DNA of 64,000 bases from Toxonevra muliebris (taxonomy: Eukaryota > Arthropoda > Insecta > Diptera > Pallopteridae), in assembly GCA_963691655.1 (NCBI GenBank), contig OY829329.1:15762708-15826707 (forward strand), in the 5' to 3' direction. Below are positions 11,113-22,468 of this stretch, piece after piece (positions within the stretch are counted from its first letter, which is position 1; each line of letters starts with the position of its first letter). The translations under genes were made by a program, and so were the position numbers. Under the pieces are notes generated by a model. The model was not told where the DNA came from. It was given only the letters and a program-made list of their open reading frames with translations, and did no database searches.

Positions 11113-12935
11113 GCTACGATCGAGGTCTGACCGAGCGTGGTGTTAATCCAATTATAACAACTTGTTAGCAGGGGCTGCCCACAGCGAAGTCTGCTTTCAC
11201 CCACCTTGTGGAGCGTAACTGTAGACACTCTCCTAGTAAGACTGGACCGATCAGGCGTACACACTATTGGGTATGCCGACGATATTGCGGTTGTTGTCTG
11301 TGGCAAGTTCATTAACACCATATCAGACATCATGAGAGGAGCACTCAAAATGGTGCAGGGAACAAGGCCTTAGCATCAACGCAGGTAAGTTAGCAACATA
11401 CTCTTCACTTGTAAGAGAGTTGGCCTGAGTAGAGAACCACTCAAACTCTTTGGATATGAAATTAACATGTCCAGGAAGGTCAAATATCTTGGGGTAACCT
11501 TAGATAGTAAACTAACTTGGAACGACTATGTTAAGGACAAGATCCAGAAGGCTAAGAGGGTTTTATTTCAGTGCAGACGAGTTTGTGGTCTCAAATGGGG
11601 TATATCCTCTGAGGCCTCAAAATGGGTCTACACTATGATGGTTAGACCTATCATCAGGTATGCCTCGGTGATCTGGTGGCCGAAAGTAAACCAGATAACC
11701 ATTAAAAGGATGCTGAATAGAGTCCAACGGTTGGTGTGTATTGGTATAACTGATGCAATGCGCACCACATCAAAGAGCGCGATGGAGGTGCTGATAGGCT
11801 TGCTGCCACTGGATTTAGCAATAAAGAACATGGCATAACTCGACGACCCTGCATGGATACATGCGAATCCTGGATATCTTATACAAAGATATTCAGGAGA
11901 TGCGTATGCCTATGGACAGTATGAAAAAAGTCAAAATAATTGAGAAACGTTATAAGACTCGAATAGCGGATGGAACCGTCAACGTGAAAGTTGAGGATAG
12001 CGATATCAGCATTTTCACTGATGGTTCAGCAGCAGGAAGGTAGAGCTGGGGCAGGCATTTTCTCAGATGAGTTAAATTTGTCCTGTGTTCTACGGTTGGG
12101 AAAATATGTGTCCGTCTATCAGGCAGAGATGCTGGTTTTAGTGCATGCACTGGACCACCTTATAGAGAATCAGGTCAATGGCAAGAGAATTGTCATAGCC
12201 CTTAACAATCAGTCGGTGATTAAGTGCATGCAACGGACAGATATAACCTCTAGGTTGGCCTTGGAGTGTGTCCAAAAACTCAACGAGTGCGCTCGTGTAA
12301 ACGAGCTTACTTTGATGTGGGTGAGGGAACATTGAGGCATAGAGCAAAATGAAACTGCTGATCTTTTGGCTAAAAATAGTTCAGCAGCCGAATTTTGTGG
12401 ACCAGAACCATGCTTCGCTATTGGTGATGGATTGGTGGAAGACCTGATAAGACAGTGGATTAAATCTGAACATTGTAAAAGATGGAAAGATGCCACTGAC
12501 TGCAGGCAGGCAAAGACGCCCGTGAAGTGGTAGTGCAGTGAGTCAGCCAAAGTCGTCGGACTAAACCGGAAGACTTTGAGCTGGCTAACAGCGCTGACTA
12601 CAGGTCACGGTCCCTTCAGGTATCACCTCAAGAAGATGAAACTTGTTGGGGATGATACTTGTAGGTTGTGTCTGGAGGAGCTGGAAACGCCGGCGCACTT
12701 ACTGTGCCAATGCCCAGCGTTGGCGAGCAGAAGGTTGGCAATCTTGGGTTATCGATACGTTGATGAATCTGAGATTGGCCACCTGGCCTATAAGGATATG
12801 GTCGCGTTGACGCAGGATGCCAATACTCGCAGCATGCTCGTTTACGAGTGCTTAGAGTAGAGGCATCAGGCGGTAGGGGACGAAAAGGGACCCACCTGGG
12901 TCTGATTCGGCTAATCCCCGAACTAATAATAATAA
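11112..12935 (+). mobile_element. Truncated LINE, family A copy 1 (RT + RNase H + C-terminal cysteine motif)
   Basis: The reverse transcriptase carries an intact catalytic box (HTIGYADDIAVVV near 11257-11295), then a KYLGVTLDSKLTWNDYV thumb motif at about 11484-11534 and PIIRYASVIWWPK. RNase H begins near 12008 (ISIFTDGSAAGR, frameshifted soon after) and continues through VYQAEMLVLVHALDHL and MWVREH to EQNETADLLAKNSS near 12340-12381. The C-terminal region has a cysteine/histidine motif, CRLC..(E)LETPAHLLCQC, near 12660-12714. The 3' end carries TAATAATAATAA. Frames 11467-11838, 11991-12335 and 12576-12860 are pieces of one broken ORF2. It shares a family with the minus-strand copy at 57730-59670 but lacks about 69 bp around 11157 that copy 2 retains. 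The type resembles R1/LOA-like elements. Confidence 0.9.
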
Positions 12936-13114
12936 AGCCACGATACCTGAAGACAGTGGTGGATCCATAGTGGCAGTAGTTCCTCCCAGTTTTTTCTTTT
13001 TTCTACATCAATTGCAAGTTTGGATATATTTATAAAAATGTACATCAAATTTTCATATTGGAAAAATATATGTCATTACTTAATATTACTTTAAAGCGAG
13101 ACTTCAGTAACAAC

Positions 13115-13250
13115 TTGAGGAGGGAATGGCCTTGAAAGCACCAGATTCATTCAAACCGAATACTTTCAAAATGGACTCGATCATCAGCCATTGTCGTGAC
13201 AAAAAAAACTTGGAAAACAAAATTAAGCAGTACCTTGCTGGAGTCACAAT
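13115..13250 (+). repeat. Diverged repeat flanking LINE A, right copy
   Basis: Partner of 10975-11112. The open frame 13126-13380 starts in it and then runs into satellite sequence, so I do not call it a gene. Confidence 0.6.
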
Positions 13251-13379
13251 ACCTAAAGACATGAATCTTTTAAAACTAAAATTTCGGAATCAGTTTTTAG
13301 ACCCTAATTTTGGAGAACTTGCGAACCTGGTCTTTTATGGTCTGAATTTTAATTATATTTTTGGATTGCTTTTGTTCTG

Positions 13380-14420
13380 AATTTTTAGCTAAACGTGGTC
13401 TCATTTTGACACGAGTTTTGGTTTAAATTTTTATCTAAATTTGGCCTTCCTTTGGCCTATCATAATTTCGCTTAATTTTTGGTTTGAATTTGATCTCCTC
13501 CGGGTTAAATTTTTGGTCCAAATTTCGGTCTAAATTTTAGTTCGACTTTTGACTAGATTTATAGTCTGAATTTTATTAAAGTTTTTTTTTGGGAAATTTT
13601 AGTAAAATTTTGGTCTTTATTTGAGTTTCCGTTTCGGATTTTGTCTTGGTTTTTGATCCGATTTTTTGTTTGAATTTTAGTCTAGTAATTGATCTTAAAA
13701 TTTATCACTGCTTCCTAAGCCCAAAATCCATCCTCATATTAGTTCTTTATCTGAGCTTTCTAGTTTAAATTTTGGCTCGATTTTTGGGTTTGGTTCGAAT
13801 TTTTGTCTGAATTTTGGTTTAAATTTCGTATGCTTTTAACCTAATTTTTTATCAGAATTTGGACTAATTTTTGGTTTGAATTTGGTCTTCTTTTGATTAA
13901 AATTTTGGTGTAAACTTTTGTCTTAATTTTTAGTCAAAATTTTGGTTTGACTTTTGATTTGATTTGGTCTGAATTTGATTATAAATAAGTGTTTGTTTGT
14001 TGTGAATTTTGAAAAAATTTTATTTCTGTTTTCGTTTGCCTTTTGGTCTGATTTTTCTTATAGAATTTATATCTTCCCAAATCCTTGATTTGTCACTGCC
14101 TGGAGACCGTCCTCATATTAGTTCTTGGTCTAAGTTTTTTTTTGGGTTGAGTTTTGGCTTGAATTTTGGTTCAATTTTTGGGTGCTTTTGTTAATTTTGA
14201 TCTGAGCGTGATCTCATTTTGACTTAAGTTTTGGTTTGTATTTTTGTCTGAATATTGCTGTAAATTTCGTATCCTTTTGGTCTAATTTTTTTTAAGCAGG
14301 GTTAAATTTTTGGTTTTAATTTCTGTCTAATTTTTTGTCTGAGTTTTGTTCTCTATTGGGGTTTTTGTTCGGGTTTTGGTCTGATTTTTGTTCTGGTTGT
14401 CAAGGAATTAATCTTATAAT
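13380..14420. repeat. Short-period satellite, reverse-complement orientation of AGACCAAA type
   Basis: About 1 kb of imperfect words such as TTTTGGTCTGAA, TTTTTGGTTTGAATTT and TTTGGTCTAA. Read on the minus strand this gives AATTCAGACCAAAA, the same theme as 61145-61620 and 63260-64000. Two internal stretches near 13690-13745 and 14060-14125 repeat each other (CCTCATATTAGTTCTT), showing a higher-order repeat of about 370 bp. Confidence 0.8.
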
Positions 14421-15480
14421 TTATCAGCCTTTCTGTAGCTCAAGTACTAAATCTCCCAATGCTTAAAAAAGCACTAAAGTGGCAAAAAAAAAACCTAAGT
14501 TGTCTAAAAGTTCCATCAAGAAATCTGTTCCGTAGCACACACAGGCAGCCATCCGAACTTATAGTGAGATCGTCTAGGACAGACTTTACCTATAGGTTTT
14601 CGAGGGCAAAACCAACAAAGAAGCTCTAAAAAGGTAAAGAGAGAAGTGGAACTCAAAATATTTGATTTAAAAATTGAGGCCGAAACAATAAAACAATGAA
14701 AACGCAACTTGAAACAGACCAGACACACCGAAGCCTAAAAAAAACCAAAGACACGTAAAGGATTTATCAACAACTCTATTCTTCAGCGCGTAATGAAAAT
14801 AAGAACTCGACCTTAAATTGAGATTGCCAATAGCATCCTGAAACATGCGATATGGATGCCAGCGGAACAATCAACCGCGCCGAAAGAGTTCTGGAGAGGT
14901 GAAATACAAACTACCGGAGTATGTAGCCGAATGGCAAAGGGGTAAAAAGTATTCCCTCATTACTCAGTCACTATAGTGCTGTTAGGCGAAACATAAAACA
15001 CCCAGCCCCTCCCCACGCCCCCGCCCCCTCTCCCAATATAATATGTTATATGCACATGTTTTAAAGCAATTAAATTAGTAGCAGTATATGAAACTTGACA
15101 TTTCTGGGTCATGTTCTAGTCTGGCAATAATAATAATGATATAGAATTATTTTTGTGATATTACCGTATGTGTGTGTGTAGTAAATGGTTCAAATAATAA
15201 AGAACAAAAATTAAAATGTGTTTGATTGAAAGCGTTAAGCGCAGGGCAGTTTCAATGGAATTTCTCGTTATCAACGATCTACTCAAATACCTAAACCAAA
15301 CAAAATGGCTGTAGCCAATAATTTCAACCCATCCAAAAATAACTGAGGGTGTATCTATAAAACTATGCGTTAGAGCTAATTGGGTTCCTGGATTAAACCA
15401 ATAACAAAAAAGATCTTTCGGGTCGCAGTGCCTGCCACGCTAATAATAATAATAAGTATCTCTATACCTTAACACGACGC
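14420..15480. other. Non-coding stretch, nothing recognised
   Basis: I see no gene. The minus-strand frames 14516-14728 and 14667-14870 have no motif. A C-rich patch lies at about 15001-15032. A TAA run near 15442-15455 precedes the LINE-tail fragment and could be the end of another degraded element. Confidence 0.5.
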
Positions 15481-15484
15481 GCCG

Positions 15485-15520
15485 TATTTGACCTAAGTGT
15501 GCCCTGATGGACAGCCACTA
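15485..15520 (+). mobile_element. Fragment of LINE/SINE 3' tail
   Basis: GACCTAAGTGTGCCCTGATGG...ACAGCCACT matches the tail of the SINE at 16214-16525 (GGCCTAAGTGTG...ACAGCCACT) and of the LINE at 35975-36431. It ends where the CTAT satellite begins. Confidence 0.6.
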
Positions 15521-15965
15521 AATCTATCTCTATACCTAATGCCTATCCTCTATTTCAATCTCTTTACCTTGTCTCTATTCCCCATTTTTATTTCCAATTT
15601 CCATTATTATCTATATTACTTAAGTCTATCTCCCATTTTTCACTCTTTTCTTAAGTCATCTTCACCTTTCTTAACCCATCTCTATCCTTTATCTTTATCC
15701 CAGATCTCTAACATTCATGTTTGTTTCCAATGTTCAATTTCTATCTTGATCCCCTATTTCTACCTTTTATTTATATCCTCTACATCTATTCCCATGTCTA
15801 TCCCCTATCTTCAACCCAGATTGCTATCCTCTATCTTTATTCCCCAAGTCTACCCCTTATTTTTTTAAATTTTCTATTATCTATCTCCTCTCTCTACTCC
15901 CTATATCTATCCTCAATTTCTTTCTTCTAGTTCTATCTCATATTTTTATACCCTATCTCAATTTT
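15521..15965. repeat. CTATCTCTATACC-type pyrimidine-rich tandem repeat
   Basis: Imperfect 12-16-bp words (ATCTCTATACCT, CCCTATCTTT, CTATTTCTA) fill the stretch. The frames 15497-15868 and 15721-15930 (serine/leucine/proline/isoleucine rich) are by-products. Confidence 0.8.
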
Positions 15966-16200
15966 TTTCAAGTATCACAGAACTCTACATAGTTCAACGG
16001 TTACTTTCTATGCTTCCCCTGAGCGAATCAATCCCTATCCAATTTGTTCTTGTCTAGACCACAGAAAACTATTCAAAAACCATTTATCCAACAGACAAAT
16101 AAATACGGGAGATATAAAGGTGGGCATAAAAGCCATCTTAACCCATTTTCTCCCAGAATACAACTTTTAAAAAAAAGTTATAAATAAATTAAATTCAACT

Positions 16201-16213
16201 TTTGGGTATGATC
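16201..16213. repeat. Left 13-bp target duplication of the SINE
   Basis: TTTGGGTATGATC, repeated exactly at 16526-16538. Confidence 0.95.
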
Positions 16214-16525
16214 GACGACCTCGATAGCCTAGTGGATAGTGCACTAGACTTTCATCTGGGAGGTTCGGGTTCGATTCCCGTTTTCGTCTGGTCGTTAATT
16301 TTCATTACTTTCTTATATTCACTATCAATATGAAGTGTATGAGAATTATAAGATAGTGTACAAGCACACACCTTGGTTGGTAATGGCAAAACCACCAAGC
16401 CGATAAAAAATTGCCACACCGCCGTTCGGAATCGGCGTTAAACTGTAGGTCCAACTGTGTGGTATCACAATGGGCCGTTCAGGCCTAAGTGTGTCTCTCG
16501 ACAGCCACTCCAACCTAACCTAACC
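16214..16525 (+). mobile_element. Full-length tRNA-derived SINE (312 bp)
   Basis: The head is tRNA-like, with an A box TAGCCTAGTGGA (16225-16236) and a B box GGTTCGATTCC (16268-16278), so transcription would be by RNA polymerase III. A unique body of about 150 bp follows. The last 80 bp (GTATCACAATGGGCC, CCTAAGTGTG, GCCACTCCAACC, ending CCTAACCTAACC) resemble the 3' end of the LINE at 35975-36431, which implies mobilisation by that LINE's reverse transcriptase. Perfect 13-bp duplications flank it. It is not a functional tRNA gene because the acceptor arm does not pair. Confidence 0.9.
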
Positions 16526-16538
16526 TTTGGGTATGATC
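16526..16538. repeat. Right 13-bp target duplication of the SINE
   Basis: Exact copy of 16201-16213; MITE sequence resumes after it. Confidence 0.95.
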
Positions 16539-17125
16539 TGTAAACTGATTTCTTAGATAAGGAATGTGTCCATATGGTCCCGCTGGGAGAATTCAGGTTA
16601 AATATACGAGATAAAAAGAATAAGCGCCCATAAAATGGAGGACCATATTTTTAAATGCAGAATCTTTACCACTGTAGAGATGTACCGGAGATGGAGTTAT
16701 CGAGTTTCAAAGCTTCTTTAGATGACTCCCGTTGATGCTCTTAATGATTACTTGACACTTTCAAGCCATTTTATGTGTTCTTCGTCCGGTACAGACTTAG
16801 AAAGAAGTTATAGATTTCGGGTAGTTTAGCGTAGTTTTTCTTGAAATCCTGATAAAAAACTTTCGTCTTCGGACGCTCACAGAAAATGAGTGATTAGTGC
16901 TGGTTGGTATAATAGAATTTTTTAAATGGATATCTTAAATTAACTTAAAGATAATACAGCAAAGCATGTGAGTCTTTGAGACTCAGGGTTAAAACTATTT
17001 ACCTAAAATTAATCTCCAAGGGGATTTAAAAAAATAGTTCAGTTCAATTACTCTATTCCCACAGCTCATTTTCGTGTAACGTTTTTGTGTCTAATATTCC
17101 TCTAATTCAACTGTGCATTTTTAAA

Positions 17126-17410
17126 CCTGAAAACCGAGATAACCCGGCGAAAGACCCAGGACAGAATGGGCAAGCAGTATAGTTTTGAGAAACACTTTGT
17201 TGCAAAACTTAGTAGTAAGAACGAATGGGAGGGTGTAGAATATAACTGCACACTCAAAGGACACACGATTAAGTGGTGGATGGGTCACGTACCGATGATG
17301 GAACTGGGGCAGGGGTATTTTGGGCCACGAATCAAACACTCTGAGTCGATGGGGAAGTATCCTAGCATCTTTCAAGCTGAAATTCACGCAATCAATATAT
17401 GTGTGCAATT
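17126..17410 (+). mobile_element. Internal fragment of LINE B (285 bp)
   Basis: Nearly identical to 20910-21198 of LINE B, with only a handful of substitutions and a net 4-bp difference at GTGGTGGATGGG. It covers the start of RNase H. Both edges lie inside the LINE body; neither the LINE 5' region nor its AATAC tail is present. The two open frames here (17166-17453 plus, 17121-17408 minus) are parts of the element. Confidence 0.9.
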
Positions 17411-18660
17411 AAACCAAATTATCTTCTTAGAATTAAGTAAAATACAAGTATAAACAAATAGTAATAATACTATATTTTATACAAATGGATTACAAGTTAA
17501 CTACAAATGCAAGTAGTAAATACATGCCAGTTACACACACACACATACATACACAATTAGATCAACCATATCAATTTTGAATTTAATACTTTTGTATAAT
17601 ATTTATTCTGGCGCCTGCCTACTGGTATTACACATTGATAGCTTTTTTATGATAGGTAATCGATCATTCAGCGCCTGTTTATAATGTATACTTTATTTAC
17701 CCCCTTACCGAATCAATACGTAAAATATTCCAAACAATAATCCAAAATAAAAAAATAATAAAAACCGAACGATGCCATGGTTTTGATACCAAAATCAAAA
17801 AAAAAAAAAAAAAAAAAAATAATAGTAATAAAGAAAAAACAAAAAGGAAAGTAAAACATATGTATATGTACCAACAACTAGAGATATCTATCTATGATAT
17901 ATATGTTTTTGTATATATATTTGTATGATGTTTGTATGCATATCTACTTGTGATATATCATAAAACTATCAATCAACTTCTTTTTTTTATATTTTATAGA
18001 ATATGATTTATGATTAAATGTTGTTGATAGACAAAAATGTTTACATTTCTCATATTATTGTTATTATTATTTGTTACTGTTGCTGCTGCTACTGTGAAAA
18101 TATTGTTAACTTTTCGCTGCCTGCTGTTTGGTTGTAAAGTTGGGCACTGTGCAATGTGTATATTTGTTGGCATGCAATATTTGTATTGTGTGATGTTTAT
18201 CAATATCATCCACAATATATTTTTTTTTATTACGTTGTCATACTTGAGGTTTTTTATGTATATTGATTGTCTCATAATTTTAGTGAAATATTTAAGTTAA
18301 GTATCGTGAGTTATGTAAACAAAGTCAAAGTATCTTTATTGAAACGTATTAAGCAAATTTATGAGTTCTGAGAAATTCAGTGTCGAAGTATTTTTAATAA
18401 AAATTCAAAGTGCCATAAGAAATTATTTTTAGTGAAAGTGGCATAAAAATTTTTGAGAGCAAAAACGAAGTAACAATAACTGAGGGCAAAGTAAACTAAC
18501 CATAGCTGAGTGCAATAGTGAAACAAAAAAGATATTCAGCGAAAAAGACGAAATTACAGTGTTCTGTTTTTACTCTGATATATTGTTATTTCATTTTTGC
18601 CCTCAATTTTTCTTTATTGCATTTTAATGCCCAAGACATTCGATTATTTAATTAAGTTTC
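17411..18660. other. Non-coding stretch with CA, poly-A and TA tracts
   Basis: I see no gene. It contains a CA/CATA microsatellite at about 17535-17558, a long A run at about 17798-17819, and TATG/TATA-rich sequence at 17860-17955. The overlapping frames at 17994-18300 on both strands are low-complexity and hydrophobic or asparagine-rich, without motifs. Confidence 0.6.
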
Positions 18661-18949
18661 AATATTAGGGGATTGCCGTCTTGGTCTGGACGCAGTCAGG
18701 GTCGGGACAGTGTCGTTTTCTCCGTTGCAGCACATTGGCGTCCGTTAAGTTAATATACAGTATGGCTTGTCATGACGAAAGTAAATTTTTCATGTCATTT
18801 TGAGATCAGAGCATGAAGTGTATATAAGTGTTACGTGACCGCGTGTTACAAGAAGAGTACAAAAACATTTTTACAGCACCAGAAAAAAATTCTTACAGAC
18901 TAAAATTCTGACAAACTAAAATTCTTACAGAAAAAAAAAAACAGAAATA

Positions 18950-19775
18950 TATATTAAGGGGCTAGTTATACATGGTGTTAAGAATAGCTTTAAAAGTAGA
19001 TTTAGAACAAGCAAAATCAATATCAGACGATTGTGCGATAAAGTTGAGCTGAATTAAGACCCTCACGATTGGGGAATTTAATGCATAGTTAGTTCTATAG
19101 TGGCCAATGTAAAAAATGTCAAAATGTCGAAGACTTCTAGCCGGGACATTAAAAGTAACTCGCTCGAGAAGGAAGGGACAGTTAACGGCACCATTTATGA
19201 CGTCATGAATGAATGACACAGACAGGGCTGACCTTCTACTATGCAGCGATTTTAAATCAAAAAGCAAGCAACGAGAGGCATATGAAGGAATATGAAGGAA
19301 GAGCAGAACGCATAAAAACCTTTTGAACGCGTTCAAGACGAACAATGTGTCAAGCGTGATATGGCCTCCAAATAAAAGCAGCATATTCTAATTTGGAGCG
19401 TACGAAAGAGGTGTAAAGAAGCTTAAGCGTATATGGGTCTGAAAACTCTTGACTGTTACGTCGGACAAAAGCCAACATTGAATAAGACTTAGAAATTGTA
19501 GTGTTTATATGACTAACAAAACTAAGTTTAGTGTCAAAAATTACTCCTAAATCAGAAATTTCATCAACAGTTTCTAGCAAAGTGTCAGCAATGCGATAGG
19601 ATGTGGACAGTAAAGTATGTGATTTGGAGAAAGCCATATGCAAACATTTATTAATATTCAAAGACAGGGCATTTTCGCTACACCAAGAATAAACATTATC
19701 GAGTTCAGATTGAAGAATTTGAGAATCTAAAGAACATTTAATCATAGACTACATCTTAAGGTCATCGGCTGTATT
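18950..19775 (-). mobile_element. Truncated Jockey-clade LINE (RT C-terminal half)
   Basis: The minus-strand translation starts at the catalytic box (T)ADDLKM near 19760, where Y has become T. It continues through LQSELDNVYSWCSENALSLNINKC, then DLGVIFDTKLSFVSHI and the thumb YTLKLLYTSFVRSKLEYAAFIW to about 19385, where a frameshift occurs. The C-terminal domain follows (KRFLCVLL..., SYASRCLLFDLKSLHSRR, GHYRTNYALNSPIVR). The RTNYxxNxP motif and SKSTFK end are typical of Jockey-type elements. The 5' part is missing and there is no RNase H. It is a pseudogene. Confidence 0.88.
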
Positions 19776-19952
19776 GTGAATACGCTGTAAATGATGCGAC
19801 GCTAAATGACGTGTGTTGTCAGGGTCGGAGCAGTACTTGTAATCAGGATCGGAACACCGAAAAAATTTTATTGTAATGATACGTTTTGATTCTGGAAATA
19901 CATTTTTTTTCACCCGTGTGAGTTATTTGTGCCATTTTATCGTATCGTATCG

Positions 19953-19960
19953 TGTGTGTA
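19953..19960. repeat. Left 8-bp target duplication of LINE B
   Basis: TGTGTGTA, repeated at 21929-21936. The sequence is simple, so chance agreement is possible, but both copies abut the element ends exactly. Confidence 0.65.
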
Positions 19961-21928
19961 GGAAGATTCAAGGGGCACTAAATGTGAAAGAAGTAGCAGT
20001 GTGTGCTTTCCTGGATATAGAAGGAGCTTTCGACAACACCTCACGCGAGGCTGTCAAAAACTGTCTAAGTCAAAGAGGAGTGGAGAACACAACATCTAGA
20101 TGAATGTCAGAAATGCTCTCCTTTAGAACAGCTGAGATGAAAACAGGGCTAGGTACCATATCAGTCAGCACAACCAGAAGATGTCTACAGGGAGGAGTAT
20201 TATCACCTCAAATGTGGAGCCTGTTAGTAGACGAACTTTTAATGAAACTCTCAGAGGCAAGCATATACTGCAAAGGGTATGCGGACGACATCGTCCTCAT
20301 AGCTAAAGGTAAATTTGAAGAAACTCTTTGTGAAATTATACAAAGGAGGCTAGGTATTACTAGGAGATGGTGCAGGTCAGTAGGGCTAAATATTAACCCT
20401 GCAAAGACCACTATAGTTCCGTTTACTAGGAAAAGATCACTCCCGTGCTGGAAAGCGATACCACTAGCTGGGGAGATTATTGTGCAAAAGCAAGAGGTAA
20501 AATATCTGGGCTTAGTATTAGATAGTAAACTCACATGAAAAGCGCGTGTTGAGTCAGTGACAAATAAAGCTGCTCGCGCTCTAATGGTATGCAGAAAATT
20601 AGCAGAGAAAACTTGGGTATGTAAACCAAGTGTACTGCGCTGGATGTACACAAAGATAGTAAGGCCAATTATTACATATGGAGCAATATCGTGTGCAAGG
20701 AGAACTTAACTAAAATAGCGTGAGCTAAACTAGGAAAAGTTCAAAGGTTGGCATGTTTCAGGATAGCGGGAGCGATGCGAACATGTCCGACTGCTCATTA
20801 GAGCTACTATTGGAGCTCACTCCATTACACCTCGTTGATAGAGGGTGCCTCCAAGGCGGCAATCTTAAGAGTAACAAGAGATAAAAGGTTAACGGGGAGA
20901 TCTACAGGGCCTGAAAACCGAGATAACCCGACGAAAGACCTAGGACAGAATAGACAAACAGTATAGTTTTGAGAAACACTTTGTTGCAAAACTTAGTAGT
21001 AAGAACGAATGGGAGGGTGTAGAATATAACTGCACACTCAAAGAACACACGATTAAGTGGTATACAGGTGGGTCACGTACCGAGGATGGAACTGGGGCAG
21101 GGGTATTTTGGGCCAAGAATCAAACACTCTGAGTCAATGGGGAAGTATCCTAGCATCTTTCAAGCTGAAATTCACGCAATCAATATATGTGTGCAATTCA
21201 ACCTGGACAGAAAGTACAAACGGCAAGATATCGCTATCATGTCGGACAGCCAGGCAGCCATTCGAGCATTATGCGCCTTTGAGATCACCTCTAAACCGGT
21301 GTAGGACTGTTTGAGCAAACTCAATTAACTGGGCAAGGACAATAAAGTCGCTCTATGTTGGGTCCCTGGACACGTAGGAATAGATGGTAATGAGCAGGCA
21401 GACGACCTTGCCAGAAAGGGGGCAGCGACCACTTTTGTGAGACCTAAACCCTTTGTGGAATTATTCAGGCAGGAATAGGTGCACAAAGGGCAAGAACTCT
21501 TTACCAATCTTCCGGGACTGAGGCAATCCAAAACGTTTCTAGGTAATTATAATAAGAGTAGATACGCATTCTGCATTGGTCTCAACGGTTTGCGCATATT
21601 AGCTGCTATTCTGACTGAGCATTGCTGGCTCAGAAAAATAGGGGTTGAGCAAAGTTCTATTTGTAGGTTTTGTAATGAGGAAGACGAACCATCAGAAGAT
21701 ATTTTAGTTCAGTGTGGAGCACTGATCCACAAAAGAAGGAAATGTCTGGGTATGTAGCAAGTGCCCAGTACAGAACTAGCATCCATAGATCCGGGCGCAA
21801 TACTCAAATTCTTGAAGGAGACTGGACTGGATGAGGTACTTGACTAGATAGAAAAGAGGGTCGTACAAAAGGTCTTATAGGTCGCGGTACATCGACAGAA
21901 ACCTATCTAATACAATACAATACAATCT
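19961..21928 (+). mobile_element. LINE B, 5'-truncated non-LTR retrotransposon with RT, RNase H and cysteine motif
   Basis: The reverse transcriptase begins near 20000 with AFLDIEGAFDN, then GGVLSPQMWSLLVDELL, then the catalytic GYADDIVLIAKGKF at about 20276-20317, GLNINPAKTTIVPFTRKR, and KYLGLVLDSKLT ending at 20535. RNase H starts near 21065 (GGSRTEDGTGAG, then a frameshift) and continues with IFQAEIHAINICVQ, IMSDSQAAIRAL and LCWVPGHVGIDGNEQADDLA near 21354-21412. The C-terminal C-x2-C-type motif is near 21661 (CRFCNEEDE...). The tail is an AATAC microsatellite. Stops at 20101, 20536 and 21301, plus frameshifts, make it inactive. RT followed by RNase H fits the LOA/I-like group. Confidence 0.92.
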
Positions 21929-21936
21929 TGTGTGTA
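21929..21936. repeat. Right 8-bp target duplication of LINE B
   Basis: TGTGTGTA directly after the AATACAATCT tail; partner of 19953-19960. Confidence 0.65.
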
Positions 21937-22468
21937 TAGAAAAATCAAGTTTTCCTTAAAATTCACACAGGGAATTTTTATTTTGATTTCAGGTCACTTT
22001 TCCTGCTATTTTCTTTTTTTTTATATGTTTTTTCAACTATATTTCTTTATTTCTTATTAGTTTTTTACAATGCTCCGACCCTGACAGCTGTTTTCCAACC
22101 CTGACTACAATTTTTGTTTTTTTGTTTTGTAAATGCCCATAACTCCTAAACTATTAATCCAATTAAATTTTAATATTCAGCTAAAACATTGCAATTTGTG
22201 AGATCTTTTTAATGACATGCAACATTAATTCGGCATTCAACGGAAGTTATGAGCAAAAATGAAAACAAGCTCCAACCCTGGCGACACTCCCCTATTTATT
22301 CCCTATTTTAGTTATCATAAGCCAAAGGAAATTTTTTTCTAATCTACATTTATCTAGGGCTATTTTCTTCAATATAATGAAAACAATTATAAATATAAGA
22401 AATGTGTTTGAAACATTTACGAATATAAACATCAATATTATTGATGAAAAGTGCATCAATCCAACGCA

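Larger units (their letters stand above)
16138..16601 (-). mobile_element. piggyBac-like TTAA MITE interrupted by a SINE
   Basis: TTAA (16138-16141) followed by CCCATTTTCTCCCAG, and at the other end CTGGGAGAATTCAGG followed by TTAA (16598-16601). Without the 312-bp SINE and its 13-bp duplication the element is 139 bp and aligns end to end with the reverse complement of the 138-bp copy at 22469-22606. TTAA target sites and CCC...GGG termini are the mark of piggyBac transposition. It has no coding capacity. Confidence 0.9.
18668..22293. mobile_element. Candidate composite DNA element with inverted AGGGGA/CAGGGTCGGA ends
   Basis: AGGGGATTGCCG at about 18668 and CAGGGTCGGGACAGTGTCG at about 18697 face inverted partners at about 22244-22293 (AGGGGAGTGTCGCCAGGG and GGTTGGAGC on the minus strand). 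An inner pair, CAGGGTCGGAGCA at about 19816 and its inverse TGCTCCGACCCTG at about 22072-22084, lies inside. Both pairs have a second diverged CAGG(G/A)T(C/T)GGA nearby. The interior includes a Jockey LINE and LINE B inserted later. No transposase or clean target duplication is seen, so the assignment is tentative. Confidence 0.4.

Noticed and set aside
16214..16290. tRNA gene
   Set aside because: A and B boxes are present, but the acceptor arm does not pair and the sequence continues into a SINE body flanked by a 13-bp duplication.
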